Positions 1 through 8,099 of a stretch of DNA of 15,233 nucleotides are shown here, piece by piece (position 1 is the first letter of the stretch; each line of letters opens with the position of its first letter). The DNA lies in contig CAINWC010000311.1 of assembly GCA_903854305.1 (NCBI GenBank), forward strand, positions 1 to 15,233, given 5' to 3'. The DNA is from an uncultured Pseudomonadota bacterium (lineage in GTDB: Bacteria > Pseudomonadota > Gammaproteobacteria > Burkholderiales > Methylophilaceae). The notes below the pieces were generated by a model. It was not told the origin of the DNA. It was given only the letters and a program-made list of their open reading frames with translations, and made no database searches. A program made the translations under genes and the position numbers.

Positions 1-695
1 AATGGAAGATATGAAAAATCTTCGTTGCCTTTAGGCAGAAAAGTGAAAAGAATTCTTGTCGATAGTAGAGAATCCAAAACCACAAGCACAATTAATAAAG
101 TTGCAATCCGCTTTTCAATTAACCCAACTAAACAAATTGCAGCAAGAAAAATATATGCATAAACCTCGACCACAAGTGACCATAGCGAGGCGTTTATATT
201 ATCTTTGTATGGATTATCACTAAACACACCTGGAAGATTGTAATAGCCTAAACTTTGTGTTCCCCAACTCTGCATAAAGATATGATGCTTAATGTAAAGA
301 TACGTGTTGTGGTTGCTAAAATAATCGCTAAGAGAAAGGCTTGTACAAATTGGCCCAATAATGAGAGCTGATATTGTCAAAACAAATGCTAAAGCGGGCA
401 GTATTCTAAATGCTCGTGCTATTACATATTCAGAAACAGATTTTTTTTCAAGTAGACTATTAGTAACAAGCAGTCCACTCAAAAAGAAAAATATTTTGAC
501 TGCCATGCCAGCTGATGCATAACCAGTCAATGAAAGCAAAAAATCTTGCTTTCCCACTTCTGGCACTATCGAAAAAGAATGCCCATAAATCACCAACAAA
601 GCTGCGATGAGCCTGACTAAATCAAAATTATTTTGATTACGAACCAGCGCGTCTGCAATAGTATTAGTTGAGCGTACTTGATAAGGCATATTCAT
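1..695 (-). CDS. Acyltransferase family 3 (OafA/YrhL-like) membrane protein, partial
   Basis: Likely O-acyltransferase that adds acetyl or another acyl group to a surface sugar at the inner membrane. The reading frame stays open from the ATG at 695 to the window edge, giving 231 residues; the 3' part lies outside. Visible family marks are the FDLVRLIAALLVIYGHSFS segment (residues 24-42) with the conserved His39, the FFFLSGLLVTNSL segment (69-81), the ARAFRILPA motif with Arg94 and Arg97 (93-101), and the NASLWSLVVEVYAY motif with Glu177 (168-181). Several hydrophobic stretches fit the multi-spanning fold. The start lies 3 bases after the stop of the upstream fucose-synthase-like gene, which suggests translational coupling. 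A second in-frame ATG at 689 is better spaced from a weak AGG and may be the true start. The family is confident; the acceptor sugar and acyl group cannot be told. Confidence 0.88.
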   Translation of the reverse strand, partial: MNMPYQVRSTNTIADALVRNQNNFDLVRLIAALLVIYGHSFSIVPEVGKQDFLLSLTGYASAGMAVKIFFFLSGLLVTNSLLEKKSVSEYVIARAFRILPALAFVLTISALIIGPICTSLSLSDYFSNHNTYLYIKHHIFMQSWGTQSLGYYNLPGVFSDNPYKDNINASLWSLVVEVYAYIFLAAICLVGLIEKRIATLLIVLVVLDSLLSTRILFTFLPKGNEDFSYLP

Positions 696-698
696 CGC

Positions 699-1646
699 CT
701 ATTTTCTAGCCGTTTTTGAATTTTCTGCATACCACTCATAGGTTCGTCGCACGCCCTCTGCCAAGCCGACCTTAGCTTTAAATCCTGTGCTATCAAGCTT
801 ATCAAGATTGTAATAGCGGACTAACTGACCATCGGGCTTATTTGAATCCCATTCAACGGAAACATTAGTCAATTTCTGCAACGTATCAACAATATCGCGG
901 ATTGGGTGGCGCATACCACTCCCCATATTCACCGATCCTTCTAGGTTACGTAGAATCGCAATCAAGGCAGATGCTGTATCATCTGAATACGAGAAGTCAC
1001 GAATTGCAACACCAGTGCCCCATACTTTTACTGGCTTGCCTTCACGAGCGGCATCAAAAAATTTTGCAACTAATGACGGGATAACGTGCCCCTCCTCTGC
1101 ATTAAAACCGTCGTGGGGGCCATACAAATTACCGCTAATTACAAAAGCTGATGACAACCCATACTGCTCTTTAGCTGCATTTAGCTGTGCCAACATCAAA
1201 CGTTTAGAGTGAGCATACGAATCCTCAGAGGAATGTGGCGGTCCTATCCATACCTGATCCTCAAAAAGCTCTTCCTGCCCCTTGAGTTCTGGATACACAC
1301 AACCAGAACCCATCGCCACAATTTTCTTCACCCCAGCACGGCGTGAATACTCTACTACATTGGTATTAATAAGCACATTGTCGACTAAAATATCTGATTT
1401 ATAACGAGTATTACCTCCAATTCCATGTACGCGTGCAGCTAAATGAAACACATAATCTGGAGCTATTTCTGATATAAATCGTGAAACTGCTGCACTATCG
1501 CGTAAATCACAATCGCGACTGCCAACACTGGTAATATTACTAAAACCTTCATTGGCTAGAGCGCTAGAGAGCGCACGACCAACCAAGCCCGTGCCGCCCG
1601 TAATTAAAATGCGCGAAGATGTTTCAATGTGGATTGTGTTACTCAT
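699..1646 (-). CDS. fcl: GDP-L-fucose synthase-like NAD(P)-dependent epimerase/reductase
   Basis: Short-chain dehydrogenase/reductase-fold enzyme expected to epimerise and reduce GDP-4-keto-6-deoxy-mannose to GDP-L-fucose in the cytoplasm. The 315 residues match the family length. The Rossmann motif GGTGLVG is at 17-23. Ser114 and Cys116 in the MGSGCVYP stretch, Tyr144/Lys148 (YxxxK) and His187 in the GHVIP motif line up with the catalytic Ser, Cys, Tyr, Lys and His known for E. coli GDP-fucose synthase. NLYGPHD (173-179) is also typical. Its ATG overlaps the stop of the GT2 gene as ATGA, and its stop is 3 bases before the acyltransferase start, so it sits inside the operon. No gmd (GDP-mannose 4,6-dehydratase) is visible, so the substrate must come from elsewhere. 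A related 4-keto-sugar epimerase/reductase activity is the main alternative. Confidence 0.88.
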   Translation of the reverse strand: MSNTIHIETSSRILITGGTGLVGRALSSALANEGFSNITSVGSRDCDLRDSAAVSRFISEIAPDYVFHLAARVHGIGGNTRYKSDILVDNVLINTNVVEYSRRAGVKKIVAMGSGCVYPELKGQEELFEDQVWIGPPHSSEDSYAHSKRLMLAQLNAAKEQYGLSSAFVISGNLYGPHDGFNAEEGHVIPSLVAKFFDAAREGKPVKVWGTGVAIRDFSYSDDTASALIAILRNLEGSVNMGSGMRHPIRDIVDTLQKLTNVSVEWDSNKPDGQLVRYYNLDKLDSTGFKAKVGLAEGVRRTYEWYAENSKTARK

Positions 1647-2626
1647 ATATTGTTAAACCCTTTTGCGTGCTTATAACGTTCTCTAAATTTATAAATGATG
1701 TTTGTATTTTTGCAAGTTGAGATAAAAAGTAATCCCGTGAATTTTATGGAATCGACCCAAGAGACCTGAATCAGTGCTTTTGTTACTTCCCACCAGCTTG
1801 CTGGTTCATATAAAAAACGAATAACATCGGATGCCATAAGCGTCGCAAACTGCCCTATTGGCTGGCCAGCTTGGCTAAACATTCGGTATTTAGTCAAAAT
1901 AAATTCAGCCTGCGAGCGAGCCGATTTTACACGGGCACGTGACGTTACTTCATGTTTACGAAAGCGACTCAAAGTGTCTGTACTAAAAATTACTCGCCCA
2001 TGCTTCATTACATCACCGATAAATAACCAGTCCCCTGTCAATCGAAGTCGTTTCAAAAAAGGCGTAAAAGCTGCCTTGAATGCATTGGTTTTAATCAGTG
2101 CAGAACTCATATTGGGTACCGTTTGACCGCGCAGTTGAAACCGTAAAAGCTCTTCGCGACCATCTACAACGAAATCCTCATCCCAGCGTTGTTCCTTCCA
2201 AATGTCGTGAAAATAATCGTTGGTGTGCCCAATAATTTCGCTTAACTCATTAATAATATGTGAGTTGCTGTAAAACAATACTGCATCTGGCTCTTCAATA
2301 AGGTGTGCAACGGCTTTTTCTAAAAAACACGACTCAGCAACATCATCGCTTTCACATACCCAAATATAATCACCAGTTCCTAATGTGCAAATTCGCTCCC
2401 ATGCTGCAAAAGGCGTCCCTGAATTTTGCTCGTTTAGCAGATACTGGAATCCATAACGAGCCTGTAACTTACTAATCTCATCATGTGAATTGTCGTCAGA
2501 ACAATCATCAATCACGATTAATTCAATATTCGGATAGGTCTGGTTGATGATTGATTCGATTCGCTCATGAATGTAGCGTCCATGATTATAAGACGGTACC
2601 ACTACGGTCACTTTAGGTTGCATCAT
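1643..2626 (-). CDS. Family 2 glycosyltransferase (GT-A fold)
   Basis: Transfers a sugar from a nucleotide donor to the growing polysaccharide on the cytoplasmic membrane face. From the start chosen here it has 327 residues. The N-terminal signature VTVVVPSYNHGRYI (6-19), the nucleotide-binding acidic run IDDCSDD (39-45) and the metal-binding ESDD (92-95, the DxD equivalent) are present in normal order. The C-terminal third (FRKHEVTSRAR and beyond) is family-typical and variable. The frame is open further upstream to 2737, but the paired ATGs at 2626 and 2623 directly follow a perfect AGGAGG (2633-2638). The GT2 domain also begins exactly there, so the longer start is rejected. It overlaps the 3' end of the upstream fusion gene by 14 bases and the downstream fcl-like start by 4 bases. 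Donor and linkage cannot be deduced. Confidence 0.9.
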   Translation of the reverse strand: MMQPKVTVVVPSYNHGRYIHERIESIINQTYPNIELIVIDDCSDDNSHDEISKLQARYGFQYLLNEQNSGTPFAAWERICTLGTGDYIWVCESDDVAESCFLEKAVAHLIEEPDAVLFYSNSHIINELSEIIGHTNDYFHDIWKEQRWDEDFVVDGREELLRFQLRGQTVPNMSSALIKTNAFKAAFTPFLKRLRLTGDWLFIGDVMKHGRVIFSTDTLSRFRKHEVTSRARVKSARSQAEFILTKYRMFSQAGQPIGQFATLMASDVIRFLYEPASWWEVTKALIQVSWVDSIKFTGLLFISTCKNTNIIYKFRERYKHAKGFNNI

Positions 2627-5087
2627 GCACAACCTCCTCTTTGCTAAGATTGTATATTTTGCTAATAGTCGGCCACTTTGATTGCCATGAGTAGGTGGCC
2701 AAACATAACTCACGTGCGGCTTGCCCCATTCGGTCATTCAACTCAAAGTCAGCCAATAGCCGAATACATTGAGCAGCAAATATCTCGGGCTTCTCAGCAA
2801 CAAAAATATTCTTAGAATCCTGATATGCTAAGCCCTTGTGGGCTATAGGTGACACCACGCTTGGCACGCCAAGAATGGCGTATTGATTGACTTTGCCACG
2901 GAGTCCTGACCCAGCCAATGCGGGGGCAATGCCGACTCTAGCTTCTTGAATGTATGGTGCGATAGCAATGACTTCTCCCACGAATTCAATGGACTTGTCT
3001 TGATCATTTAAGAAAGCAGACAAATCGCCCCTGCCAACTACAGTCAGCATATAATCGGGTACGTTAGCCTTCACAATAGGATGAACGTTATCAAGATACC
3101 AACGCAAAGCCAACACATTAGTTTCTGACCCAAAATATGCAACATACAGAATATTGCAACGTCGGTTTTTTGCACTAGTACAAACGAAGTTGGGAGCGAT
3201 CGCTTCAGCAAACTCAAATTGTGACACCCCTGTATCCACGCCTAGTATATGCCTAGAAAATGTCACCGCTCTTAAAAAACTCGCATCCGAACGTGAAACA
3301 CAGACCACCTCGTCTGCTTTTAATGCGAAACGTATCTCTTCAGCTGCCGAACGAAATGATGCAACTGTTTTATGTAAACGAGACCTATCTACGGTCAAAA
3401 AGTTAGTTCGTAAATTAATAAACGCTACTTTTGCAAGAGACTCCATCGGAGTGAAAATAATTTTTGATCCTATGAGCCTAAAAGCATCTATTTGATAAGC
3501 TGACTGATGAAATTGCAAATCAATAACATCATAGTGCAATGGCGAACCACGCGTTATAACTAGCGTTTCCGGTGTCAACTCTTCTGTAGGCGACAGATAC
3601 ACATTATCAAATATCTCATTTACATCATCTAGCGTCCAATCTATCGATGGCCTGTGAAAAGTAAAAAGATCTATCTGAACATTCGGACATTGGTGACGAA
3701 TGAGGTCATATATATCTAAAATTCTTAGCCCGCCAGCATGTGCACGAGTTGGGCAATAATAACTCACAAGCAATATACGAAACTTAGCGTTGTTGTTTTC
3801 TGCATATGCATTTTTTTCAACTTCCATGTTCACAATAGCTTGCTCATTTCGGCTGGATTTCAGTCGTAAATTTGCATACCTGTTATTCTTGATAACACTC
3901 TCGACTCTAGAAAAATTCCTAATCAACCAGCGCAGTGGGGATGTCAAACGCCATGACTTGGATTTATACACAGCAGTTAACTCCGATTCGAATTTCTCGA
4001 TCTGGTTATCGCGCTCAGCAACCACACTGTAAAGTTGCGACACTTGTTCATCACGCTCGCGTGATAACTTATCCAAGGCGACTTGTAATTGCGCAACCAT
4101 TGCTTTATGTGAATCACGGTCTATAATTAGCGACTCGGCCGTCTGCCCCAAATTCCCAATCAATGCATCGCGCTCAGCAACCACACTGTAAAGTTGTCCT
4201 AAATTCTCATCATTCTCCTGCGTCATCTGCTCAAAAGAATTTTGAAGCAGACCTATCCCAGCCTTCTGCGAATCTCGGTCTATAATCAGCGATTCGACCG
4301 TCTGGCTTAAACTCACAATCCATTCATCACGCTCAACAATCTCTTTTATACTCAATAAGTCCTGATCAAGCAGCCCTACTTTAACATCTGGTATAGCTCC
4401 ATTGGTTGCAATCGCAATCAGGTAAATTGAATTGGAAAGCCCAGGAACAGGCTCCATACGGCTGTCTGCCAAACGGTAAGTTTCACTGAGGCAAACTTTA
4501 TCTTCTTGAAAAATAAGCGATCCATAAGCCGCTCTTTGGCCAAAGACAGTATGACAGGTAAAATGACTTTCCAGAAGTTGTACGAACTCATCACGGTACA
4601 GCTCTTTAACATGGTATTCATTGTTGTAGGCTGGCTTATCAGTGTATTCCAACTTATCTGGACACGAAATCACCAACAATCCATTAGGCTTCAACACTCT
4701 TTTTATCTCAAGCATCATAGCTTCGTGTTCGTCATGATGTTCAATAGTTTCGAAGCTCACAACAATGTCAACACAAGCATCTGGAAGCGGAATTGCAGCG
4801 CAGGATCCTTCTAAAAACTCAAGATTATCAGCTTTGTATTTTGCTTTAGCATGAAATACGGCTTCGGAGGAAATATCAACGCCAGTGACATGCGCTGCAG
4901 ATCGAGCAAGCATAGCGCTGCCGTAACCTTCTCCGCTGGCAATATCCAGCACTTGCTTACCTGATGTAACCTGCACTGCGAACAAATAACGATGCAGATG
5001 TTCCAACTCTACACTGCCGTGTATATCTGGCAGATAACGCTCTCCAGTCCACGGCAAAGATTGCAAATTAGTATCGCCTTCACTCAT
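2613..5087 (-). CDS. Fusion: SAM methyltransferase, coiled coil with tandem repeat, GT4-type glycosyltransferase
   Basis: An 824-residue three-part protein. Residues about 15-200 are a class I SAM methyltransferase (Methyltransf_11 type): VLDIASGEGYG (46-56) binds SAM, GVDIS (69-73) ends strand 2, and SFETIEHHDE (111-120) is the post-II motif. Residues about 240-375 are charged and heptad-like, probably a coiled coil, built from two 53-residue repeats plus the start of a third. A basic KSWRLTSPLRWLIRNF stretch (377-392), common at the end of such coiled coils in polysaccharide enzymes, follows. Residues about 435-815 are a GT-B glycosyltransferase (group 1/GT4), with the sugar-nucleotide region around GSGLRGKVNQYAILGVPSV (727-745). 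The canonical Glu of the EGxG motif is not obvious there, so activity is uncertain. The start ATG has a fair AAAGGTG site. The architecture suits a bifunctional chain-modifying enzyme; a length-control role is inference. Confidence 0.85.
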   Translation of the reverse strand: MSEGDTNLQSLPWTGERYLPDIHGSVELEHLHRYLFAVQVTSGKQVLDIASGEGYGSAMLARSAAHVTGVDISSEAVFHAKAKYKADNLEFLEGSCAAIPLPDACVDIVVSFETIEHHDEHEAMMLEIKRVLKPNGLLVISCPDKLEYTDKPAYNNEYHVKELYRDEFVQLLESHFTCHTVFGQRAAYGSLIFQEDKVCLSETYRLADSRMEPVPGLSNSIYLIAIATNGAIPDVKVGLLDQDLLSIKEIVERDEWIVSLSQTVESLIIDRDSQKAGIGLLQNSFEQMTQENDENLGQLYSVVAERDALIGNLGQTAESLIIDRDSHKAMVAQLQVALDKLSRERDEQVSQLYSVVAERDNQIEKFESELTAVYKSKSWRLTSPLRWLIRNFSRVESVIKNNRYANLRLKSSRNEQAIVNMEVEKNAYAENNNAKFRILLVSYYCPTRAHAGGLRILDIYDLIRHQCPNVQIDLFTFHRPSIDWTLDDVNEIFDNVYLSPTEELTPETLVITRGSPLHYDVIDLQFHQSAYQIDAFRLIGSKIIFTPMESLAKVAFINLRTNFLTVDRSRLHKTVASFRSAAEEIRFALKADEVVCVSRSDASFLRAVTFSRHILGVDTGVSQFEFAEAIAPNFVCTSAKNRRCNILYVAYFGSETNVLALRWYLDNVHPIVKANVPDYMLTVVGRGDLSAFLNDQDKSIEFVGEVIAIAPYIQEARVGIAPALAGSGLRGKVNQYAILGVPSVVSPIAHKGLAYQDSKNIFVAEKPEIFAAQCIRLLADFELNDRMGQAARELCLATYSWQSKWPTISKIYNLSKEEVVHDAT
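2633..2638 (-). promoter_or_regulatory. Consensus Shine-Dalgarno deciding the GT2 start
   Basis: On the minus strand AGGAGG is followed after 6 bases by the first ATG (2626) and after 9 bases by the second (2623). It lies inside the last codons of the upstream methyltransferase/glycosyltransferase gene, as expected for a ribosome re-initiation site in a tightly packed operon. It is the strongest ribosome-binding site I saw in the cluster. Confidence 0.85.
4014..4331 (-). repeat. Tandem 159-bp (53-codon) repeat inside the coiled coil
   Basis: Two adjacent in-frame units, residues 253-305 (4173-4331) and 306-358 (4014-4172), are identical at 30 of 53 positions by my count, and a third unit begins with RD at 359. 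The ESLIIDRDS and QLYSVVAERD segments are nearly invariant. At DNA level a 30-base stretch at 4008-4037 recurs exactly at 4167-4196, and 4111-4145 is close to 4270-4304; both pairs are offset by exactly 159 bases. This shows duplication within the gene. Confidence 0.92.
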
Positions 5088-5129
5088 TTACAGACACCTT
5101 TGTTGCCAGCCTCGCTGGACAATAAAAAT

Positions 5130-5861
5130 TTACTTTTCTGCATATACAACAACTCGATGACCGCGAACAAATTGTTCATAATCGCTCAGCTCTGGCGTGT
5201 AAAAATCAACTGTTTTGAAGCCAAATTGCTTTAGCAGAAATTCAAGAGCCTGCCTTGATGGCACTAAAGCCACATCAGTCAAACCACCTTCTGGGCTATG
5301 CGAGTAGTCAACACATAAGCCGAACAGACCATTAAGTTCACGCTGCCACAGGTAACTTCCATCCTCTATTGATCCAGTAAGATTATACGGAAGCACCTGT
5401 GTTTCAATGCAAAGTGCTTTTTTCGTAAGTGTTGCCAGCTTTCTCATGATTTGAATTGGGTTCTCTACGTGATATAGCAATCCAAAACATAATACAAAAT
5501 CACCACACCGCTTATCATCCCAAAGTTCAACTGATGAGTTCTCAAAACAAATTTCAGGATGGCCTAAAAGAGTTGCAATCTGCTTAGCTTTTCCCAAAGA
5601 TTCCGCGTTCTTGTCCAAGCCTGTAACATTTTTGAAATAATCAGCAAGAACAAGAGAGAAAAACCCCTCATGGCATGAAATATCTAAGGCTGTGGAATAG
5701 TCTCCACTCAATGCACTCAAATATCGACGAAGCGCATTTTCTCTTGTAACATGGATTTGTCTTGCGACTTCATCTAAATAACTTTCTGTCTTAGTTCCAT
5801 CCGGTAAACAAAACTCATAGAACCATTTTTGGCTTTTAACCAGATCTAATTCATTGCTCAT
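5130..5861 (-). CDS. Class I SAM-dependent methyltransferase
   Basis: A 243-residue cytoplasmic protein with a single methyltransferase domain. ALDISCHEGFFS (58-69) is the SAM-binding motif I, with SCHEG in place of the usual GxGxG. GLDKN with Asp83 would hold the SAM ribose, and CFGLLYHVENP (125-135) is the post-motif II loop, resembling that of CmoB/DUF1698-like enzymes. The context between export, glycosyltransferase and another methyltransferase gene argues for sugar or chain-end methylation, not tRNA modification. The ATG is preceded by AAGGAAG at good spacing. The gene is separated by 42 bases from the downstream fusion gene and by 167 bases from the upstream CmcI-like gene. The substrate is unknown. 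Confidence 0.82.
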   Translation of the reverse strand: MSNELDLVKSQKWFYEFCLPDGTKTESYLDEVARQIHVTRENALRRYLSALSGDYSTALDISCHEGFFSLVLADYFKNVTGLDKNAESLGKAKQIATLLGHPEICFENSSVELWDDKRCGDFVLCFGLLYHVENPIQIMRKLATLTKKALCIETQVLPYNLTGSIEDGSYLWQRELNGLFGLCVDYSHSPEGGLTDVALVPSRQALEFLLKQFGFKTVDFYTPELSDYEQFVRGHRVVVYAEK

Positions 5862-6028
5862 ATCATTCTTCCTTATTGCGCTTAATTATAGTTACCTTCA
5901 TAAAACTACTATCTATACTTGGTAAATTTGACTCGCGCATACCAATCCTTTAAGTACATATCCATTTTTCATTGTGCGAAAAAACCAATTACAAAGCTTC
6001 GTCATTTTTGCAATAGATGACGGACATA
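5862..6028 (-). promoter_or_regulatory. AT-rich 167-bp intergenic gap, possible internal promoter
   Basis: This is the longest gap inside the operon. On the minus strand a perfect TATAAT lies at 5890-5885, about 24 bases before the methyltransferase ATG, but I see no good -35 hexamer at the right distance. A 6-bp hairpin (CGTCAT at 6000-6005 with ATGACG at 6017-6022) follows the CmcI-like stop, but without an immediate U-run. I counted 18 G+C in the 60 bases 5881-5940, clearly lower than nearby genes. An internal promoter is possible but weakly supported. Confidence 0.3.
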
Positions 6029-6685
6029 CTAATTCTCTCTTTTCAAGTATCCTTTGGGGTTCCATGTAATAAGAAATGGTTCTTTTTTTCTGTCAGAATA
6101 GAAACTTGTGTTGTTCTCTAGAAAATCCGAAATTGCTTCATAAGGCCCAGGGTTCGGTCCTACGTTTAGACCATGATGACAGATGCTGTCTTCAACAATT
6201 AGGTAGCTTCCTACGGTTACAAGTTGCGAATATTTCATTAGCACATTAAGAGTATTCTGGTATTCATGAGAACTATCTTCAATTACCAGAATAGTCGTAG
6301 CTTCGCTACATTTCGCCGCCACAACATCAAAAACTTCGCATGCATCACCCGTAATAAAGGATATTCTAGGGTGATTCTTGGCTGTTTGATCAACACGAGA
6401 GTGATCAATATCCACCGCAATGACTCGCCCCTTATTTAGATGATCACATAAATGCGCCAAAGAAAGAGCACTTCCTCCATGATAGTTACCAATTTCCACA
6501 ATAACATCAGGCTTCAATGCAAAAATTATCTCTTGATATATCCAAAAATCCATGGGACTGCGAAGGCACGAAATTCCAAAATATGTTGAGTCTGTTACAA
6601 CCCTTTCTTGGATAACTTCAAGCACTTCACCAAGCGTCTTTGTTAGCGCATCTTCCATGTAAATTTGTTCATCAGGCGTATTCAT
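6029..6685 (-). CDS. CmcI/rhamnosyl O-methyltransferase family protein
   Basis: A 218-residue member of the family named for cephalosporin hydroxylase CmcI, whose relatives in polysaccharide and glycolipid clusters are O-methyltransferases. VEIGNYHGGSALS (63-75) is the SAM-binding loop and VDID (91-94) follows strand 2. The acidic Asp137 (IEDSSHEY) and the Glu165-Asp166 pair (VEDS) match the metal site described for CmcI. The tail carries the family's GPYEAISDFL (180-189) and FLITWNPKGYLKR (204-216) segments. AAGGA precedes the ATG at proper spacing. It lies 82 bases after wzt. Together with the two other methyltransferase domains it suggests a methylated polymer. The acceptor hydroxyl cannot be predicted. 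Confidence 0.85.
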   Translation of the reverse strand: MNTPDEQIYMEDALTKTLGEVLEVIQERVVTDSTYFGISCLRSPMDFWIYQEIIFALKPDVIVEIGNYHGGSALSLAHLCDHLNKGRVIAVDIDHSRVDQTAKNHPRISFITGDACEVFDVVAAKCSEATTILVIEDSSHEYQNTLNVLMKYSQLVTVGSYLIVEDSICHHGLNVGPNPGPYEAISDFLENNTSFYSDRKKEPFLITWNPKGYLKREN

Positions 6686-6767
6686 TTTTGTTCCTTATTT
6701 GAATTTGATATAAGAAAAAGTCGTTCTAGCTTTCCTTAATTCCTAAGCTTTTCATCGACCTCATTGA

Positions 6768-8099
6768 TTAAATCTTATTGAGTGAAACTGATTGAAATGG
6801 AATGCCGACCAAGCCATAACGAAGTTTATTTGAAGCAACCTTAAACACAATGGCATCATGTAACCAGTGATGTTGTTTGTGCTCAACAGGATTACCTTCA
6901 GCAATAGAAACCGTAATTGTGTATTCCCCATTTGACAATAAAGGAATTTGGAATTTAAATGAGGCTTTAATCATTTCATTGGCATTGACTAACAAAGGAA
7001 CATTCACATAAGTATAGGTATGCTCACCAAATAGTGGTTGCCCTAAACGATCTTTAACAAACCAACCTAATATAGGACTATAAATACTTTCTTTGGCTTC
7101 CGCAATAATTTCAAGATTCACCAGCTCTCCACCAAGTAGCGTAGGTATTTCTTGCCCATCTATATTTAATATCCTCACAGATATAATCTGTGCTTTACCA
7201 GACTCCCATCCAGCAGACCCATCAAGTTGGGTGAAATAGGTAATTGAAGTTTCTTGGTCAATTTGGTTACTTTCAACCTCTTGTTTTGAACTTTTATTAG
7301 TGTCGACACTTCTTAATTGAAGTTGATCGCCATAAATTTCTTGCAAAGTAAATTGTGTGTAAGCTTCTACAACTTCTTTTGTGATCCCAGCCTGAGAAAC
7401 TTTACCTTTATCAAGCCAAATGGCATGTTGACAGAGATTTACAACGCTTCCGCTATCATGGCTGACGAATAAGACTGTCCCACGCTCCATAAATTTGCGC
7501 AGAAACCTCATGCATTTTTGAGTAAATACTGCATCACCCACCGCCAACGCCTCGTCAACGACCAGAATATCTGCATCTACATTGGCAATAACGGCAAAAG
7601 CAAGTCGCAGCATCATCCCACTTGAGTAGGTTTTAACAGGCTGCTCAATAAACTCGCCAATGTCAGCGAAGACTAATATGTCGTTAAAACGTGCATCAAT
7701 CTCATCCTTGCTTAAACCAAGCACAGCAGCATTCATATACACATTCTCACGCCCAGTAAATTCTGGGTTAAATCCAGAGCCTAGTTCCAGCAGAGCAGCA
7801 ACACGTCCATTGGTTTGAATGCTGCCACTGGTAGGAGTAAGCGTTCCACAAATCATTTGTAATAAAGTAGATTTTCCAGAACCGTTACGTCCAATAATGC
7901 CGACAGTTTCACCTTTTTTAATTTCAAATGAAACGTCTTTGAGTGCCCAGAATTCACGAAAATATTGTTTTTGCCGCTTACCTGCTATACGCCTTATTCT
8001 CGGCATGACAAACTGCTTAAGCCGATCTCGCGGAGTATCGTAGATTTGATAGCACTTACTTAGATTATTTACGCGGATAGCTATATCGTTAGAGGACAT
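6768..8099 (-). CDS. wzt: Polysaccharide ABC transporter ATPase with C-terminal carbohydrate-binding domain
   Basis: ATPase half of the ABC exporter that moves completed, lipid-linked polysaccharide across the inner membrane. The protein has 443 residues. Walker A GRNGSGKST is at 70-78, the ABC signature YSSGM at 158-162, Walker B ILVVDE at 178-183 and the H-loop His at 214. Residues about 285-443 form a Wzt C-terminal beta-sandwich domain, which in E. coli O8/O9a-type systems binds the modified non-reducing end of the chain. The frame extends upstream to 8150, but the ATG at 8099 is chosen because a ribosome site (AGGG, 7-base spacing) precedes it and MSSNDIAIRVNNLSK is the normal family start. 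It overlaps the wzm stop by 11 bases. The extended domain, with methyltransferases next door, fits export gated by chain capping. Confidence 0.93.
   Translation of the reverse strand: MSSNDIAIRVNNLSKCYQIYDTPRDRLKQFVMPRIRRIAGKRQKQYFREFWALKDVSFEIKKGETVGIIGRNGSGKSTLLQMICGTLTPTSGSIQTNGRVAALLELGSGFNPEFTGRENVYMNAAVLGLSKDEIDARFNDILVFADIGEFIEQPVKTYSSGMMLRLAFAVIANVDADILVVDEALAVGDAVFTQKCMRFLRKFMERGTVLFVSHDSGSVVNLCQHAIWLDKGKVSQAGITKEVVEAYTQFTLQEIYGDQLQLRSVDTNKSSKQEVESNQIDQETSITYFTQLDGSAGWESGKAQIISVRILNIDGQEIPTLLGGELVNLEIIAEAKESIYSPILGWFVKDRLGQPLFGEHTYTYVNVPLLVNANEMIKASFKFQIPLLSNGEYTITVSIAEGNPVEHKQHHWLHDAIVFKVASNKLRYGLVGIPFQSVSLNKI

Noticed and set aside
2627..2737. 37-residue N-terminal extension of the GT2 protein
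   Set aside because: It overlaps the upstream gene by 125 bases, is not part of the GT2 fold, and the AGGAGG-preceded ATG at 2626 is far better.
4506..4814. 102-codon plus-strand ORF opposite the methyltransferase domain
   Set aside because: It lies antisense to conserved motif-bearing codons and has no recognisable domain.
6000..6022. Hairpin after the CmcI-like gene as a Rho-independent terminator
   Set aside because: The stem is only 6 bp and AT-rich, with no immediate U-run; the nearest T-run is about 20 bases further on.
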